A stretch of 44,390 bases of DNA from Planctomycetia bacterium. Lineage in GTDB: Bacteria; Planctomycetota; UBA8108; SXIK01. The stretch is from positions 1-44,390 of the forward strand of contig SXIK01000206.1 in NCBI GenBank assembly GCA_005772855.1. The letters run 5' to 3'. Numbering within the stretch: position 1 is the first letter of the stretch; each line of letters begins with the position of its first letter. The notes below the pieces were generated by a model. That model ran no database searches and was not told where the DNA came from. It was given only the letters and a program-made list of their open reading frames with translations. Made by a program: the position numbers and the translations under genes. Of this stretch, positions 42,936 to 44,390 are shown in pieces.

Positions 42936-42974
42936 CCTGGCTCCCCGGCGTGATCGCAACGCCGGGGAGCCAGG
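42936..42974. terminator. Bidirectional terminator-like hairpin
   Basis: A perfect 15-base stem (42936-42950 with 42960-42974) closes a nine-base loop TGATCGCAA. The stem is CCTGGCTCCCCGGCG against its exact complement. It sits centrally between the convergent C39-peptidase and oxidoreductase genes, where it could end both transcripts. It lacks a T run on either side. Confidence 0.75.
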
Positions 42975-42983
42975 TCCCCCCAC

Positions 42984-44102
42984 CTACTGCGTGAACGCCG
43001 GAAGCTTGACGATCGTGCCGCCCTTGAGGGCCGATTCGTGCGCGCAGAGGCCGACACAGGTCCAGTTCGCTGACTGACGAGCGTTTGGGAATGGGTCGCG
43101 ATCCTCGATGATCGCCTGAATGAGCTCGTGGGCAAGGTGCGGGTGCGAGCCGCCATGCCCAGCGCCCTGGGTGAAGGAGAGGTGCGTTTTCTTCGCGAGG
43201 TCGTAGACACCCCGGGTCGTGAAGCGCTGGATCGGCCTCGGCAAGCGCTTCGCGTAATCCGGCACCTTGACCGGCTTCGGGATCTTGGCCTCGGGACGCT
43301 TCGCAGTGTGAAGGATGAGCGGCTCATGCTCGACGAGCGGCCATTCGATCGAGGCTTTCGAGCCGTAGACGTCAATGGACTCGCGGTATTGGCGGGCGAC
43401 GTCGAAGAGTGAGCGGTAGATCCGGGCGCTCAGGTCGGAGTCCTTGAACTTGATATGCGTGGTTTCCACAGCGAATGGCGAGTTGTACTTCGAGATCAAC
43501 TCTTTGCGGATCGTGCCCGATCCGAAGCAAGAGACATACTCGGCTGTCGCGTTCGTCATGCCGCAGACGGGTCCGACGCAGTGCGTCGCATACCACATCG
43601 GCGGACGCCCGGGCCAGTAATTCGGCCATCCGTCCATGTCTTGCTGGTGACTCGCCTGGAGGAACTGGATCTTGCCGAGAACCCCCTTCTCGTACAGCTC
43701 CTTCATGTAGAGGAACTCACGGGCGTAGACGACGGTCTCCATCATCATGTACTTGAGGCCGGTCTTCCTCTGAAGGTCGACGATCTTCTTGCAGTCGGCG
43801 ATGCTCGTGGCCATCGGCACCGTGCACGCGACGTGCTTGCCGGCCTTGAGACCCTCGATGGACATCCAGGCATGGTCCGGAATCGGCGAGTTGATGTGAA
43901 CCACGTCTATGTCCGGATCCTTCAGAAGATCCTGGTAGTCGGAGTAGCGCTTCTCAACCCCGAAGGCATCGCCTATCGTGTCCAACTTCTTGCGGTCCCG
44001 CTGGCAGATCGCGTGCAGATTCGCGTGAGGGTGACGCTGGAAGATCGGGATGAACTCGGAGCCGAAACCGAGCCCGACGATGGCCACGTTGATTCTTTTC
44101 AT
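42984..44102 (-). CDS. Gfo/Idh/MocA family oxidoreductase
   Basis: A 372-residue NAD(P)-dependent oxidoreductase. The Rossmann fold starts INVAIVGLGFGSEFIPIFQ, with the HINSPIPDHAWMSIEGLKAGKHV stretch (about 70-92) typical of the family. The usual EKP motif after GKHV is CTVP here, so the conserved Lys is Val, as in some subfamilies that act on other substrates. The C-terminal alpha/beta domain contains GGSHPHLAHELI near the end. Family members oxidise sugars, inositols or their derivatives. The ATG at 44102 has AAGGA about ten bases upstream. The neighbours do not show its substrate. Confidence 0.92.
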   Translation of the reverse strand: MKRINVAIVGLGFGSEFIPIFQRHPHANLHAICQRDRKKLDTIGDAFGVEKRYSDYQDLLKDPDIDVVHINSPIPDHAWMSIEGLKAGKHVACTVPMATSIADCKKIVDLQRKTGLKYMMMETVVYAREFLYMKELYEKGVLGKIQFLQASHQQDMDGWPNYWPGRPPMWYATHCVGPVCGMTNATAEYVSCFGSGTIRKELISKYNSPFAVETTHIKFKDSDLSARIYRSLFDVARQYRESIDVYGSKASIEWPLVEHEPLILHTAKRPEAKIPKPVKVPDYAKRLPRPIQRFTTRGVYDLAKKTHLSFTQGAGHGGSHPHLAHELIQAIIEDRDPFPNARQSANWTCVGLCAHESALKGGTIVKLPAFTQ

Positions 44103-44257
44103 GCCTGGGTCCTTCAGTTAGAGGGTCTCGAAAACTAGCAACAATCCTCTAACAGAACCCAGCCCCAGACCGCAAGGGTCCCGTGCGGGGGCCCCATCAT
44201 CTCCTCAGTTCCGCTTGCGCCAGGCGCACCCACCTGAAATCGCTCCGGGGTATTTAT

Positions 44258-44390
44258 ACCGCACGCGGGCAGTGATGAGACCTTTTGCAGCCTGCGAAAG
44301 GTTGCGGCTGCTCGCGCCAGAGGCGCCCGGCGCCCATCAGGCGCCGAGGAGGGAGAGGCCGCGTGTCGCGGCCGACGTGGGGGAGGGTCC
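44258..44390. repeat. REP-like intergenic repeat, copy B (cut by window end)
   Basis: It matches copy A at 39796 from ACCGCACGC through GGCGCCGAGGAG, then has about 27 extra bases that contain a perfect hairpin GGCCGCG-TGT-CGCGGCC (44357-44373), then rejoins the shared GGGGGAGGGTCC at the window's edge. It lies about 155 bases upstream of the oxidoreductase start. The rest of 44103-44257 shows nothing recognisable. Confidence 0.85.

Overview
The window is GC-rich, densely coded and chromosomal in character. I see no rRNA, tRNA, CRISPR array, phage genes or intact insertion sequence. The protein set points to a free-living, carbohydrate- and glycan-degrading bacterium, most likely Planctomycetota or a related candidate lineage. 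The pointers are secreted proteins with planctomycete-style dockerin-like repeats, a DUF1080-type domain, a DUF6263-like exported protein, Gfo/Idh/MocA and sugar-isomerase enzymes, a Ser/Thr kinase fused to other regulatory domains, and FHA-GAF-cyclase signalling. This lineage call is an inference from gene content, not from a marker gene.

Layout. Positions 19-5934 hold an FHA-GAF-adenylate cyclase, a DinB-like protein, an enolase-superfamily enzyme, an internally duplicated unknown protein and a DUF6263-like exported protein. Positions 6017-10030 (minus strand) are a three-subunit molybdenum hydroxylase operon (FAD, 2Fe-2S, molybdopterin subunits) followed by a MoaD/ThiS-like sulfur carrier with an unusual GGV tail; an acetamidase/formamidase diverges from it. 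Positions 11369-14983 (minus) carry a GH38-fold protein whose catalytic residues look replaced and a TIM-barrel sugar isomerase/epimerase.

Positions 15381-23372 are the most unusual part. A near-consensus sigma-54 (-24/-12) promoter candidate precedes a dockerin-like/DUF4382/DUF5666/Asp-rich exported protein (apparently frameshifted at a T run), then a cohesin-like plus dockerin-like exported protein, then a 1726-residue regulator combining a Ser/Thr kinase, a signalling ATPase, TPRs, a GAF-like region, a sigma-54 AAA+ domain with an intact GAFTGA loop, and a Fis-type HTH. I infer a sigma-54-controlled cell-surface cohesin/dockerin module with its own resident activator.

Positions 23409-25421 hold a YjhG-type D-xylonate dehydratase, then about 900 bases of apparent gene decay. 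Positions 26340-30311 hold a DUF454 membrane protein, a DTW-domain tRNA modification enzyme and a two-component pair. Positions 30423-33478 hold an ATP-grasp-like protein with a doubtful C-terminus and, divergently, an M32 carboxypeptidase. Positions 33696-38377 (minus) are an envelope operon: LolC/E-type permease, an unknown membrane-anchored protein, and a protease-DUF1080-SirB1 fusion. The window ends with a HEAT-repeat protein, EttA translationally coupled to a C39-like peptidase, and a Gfo/Idh/MocA oxidoreductase. A REP-like repeat of about 100 bases occurs at 39796 and again at the window's right edge.
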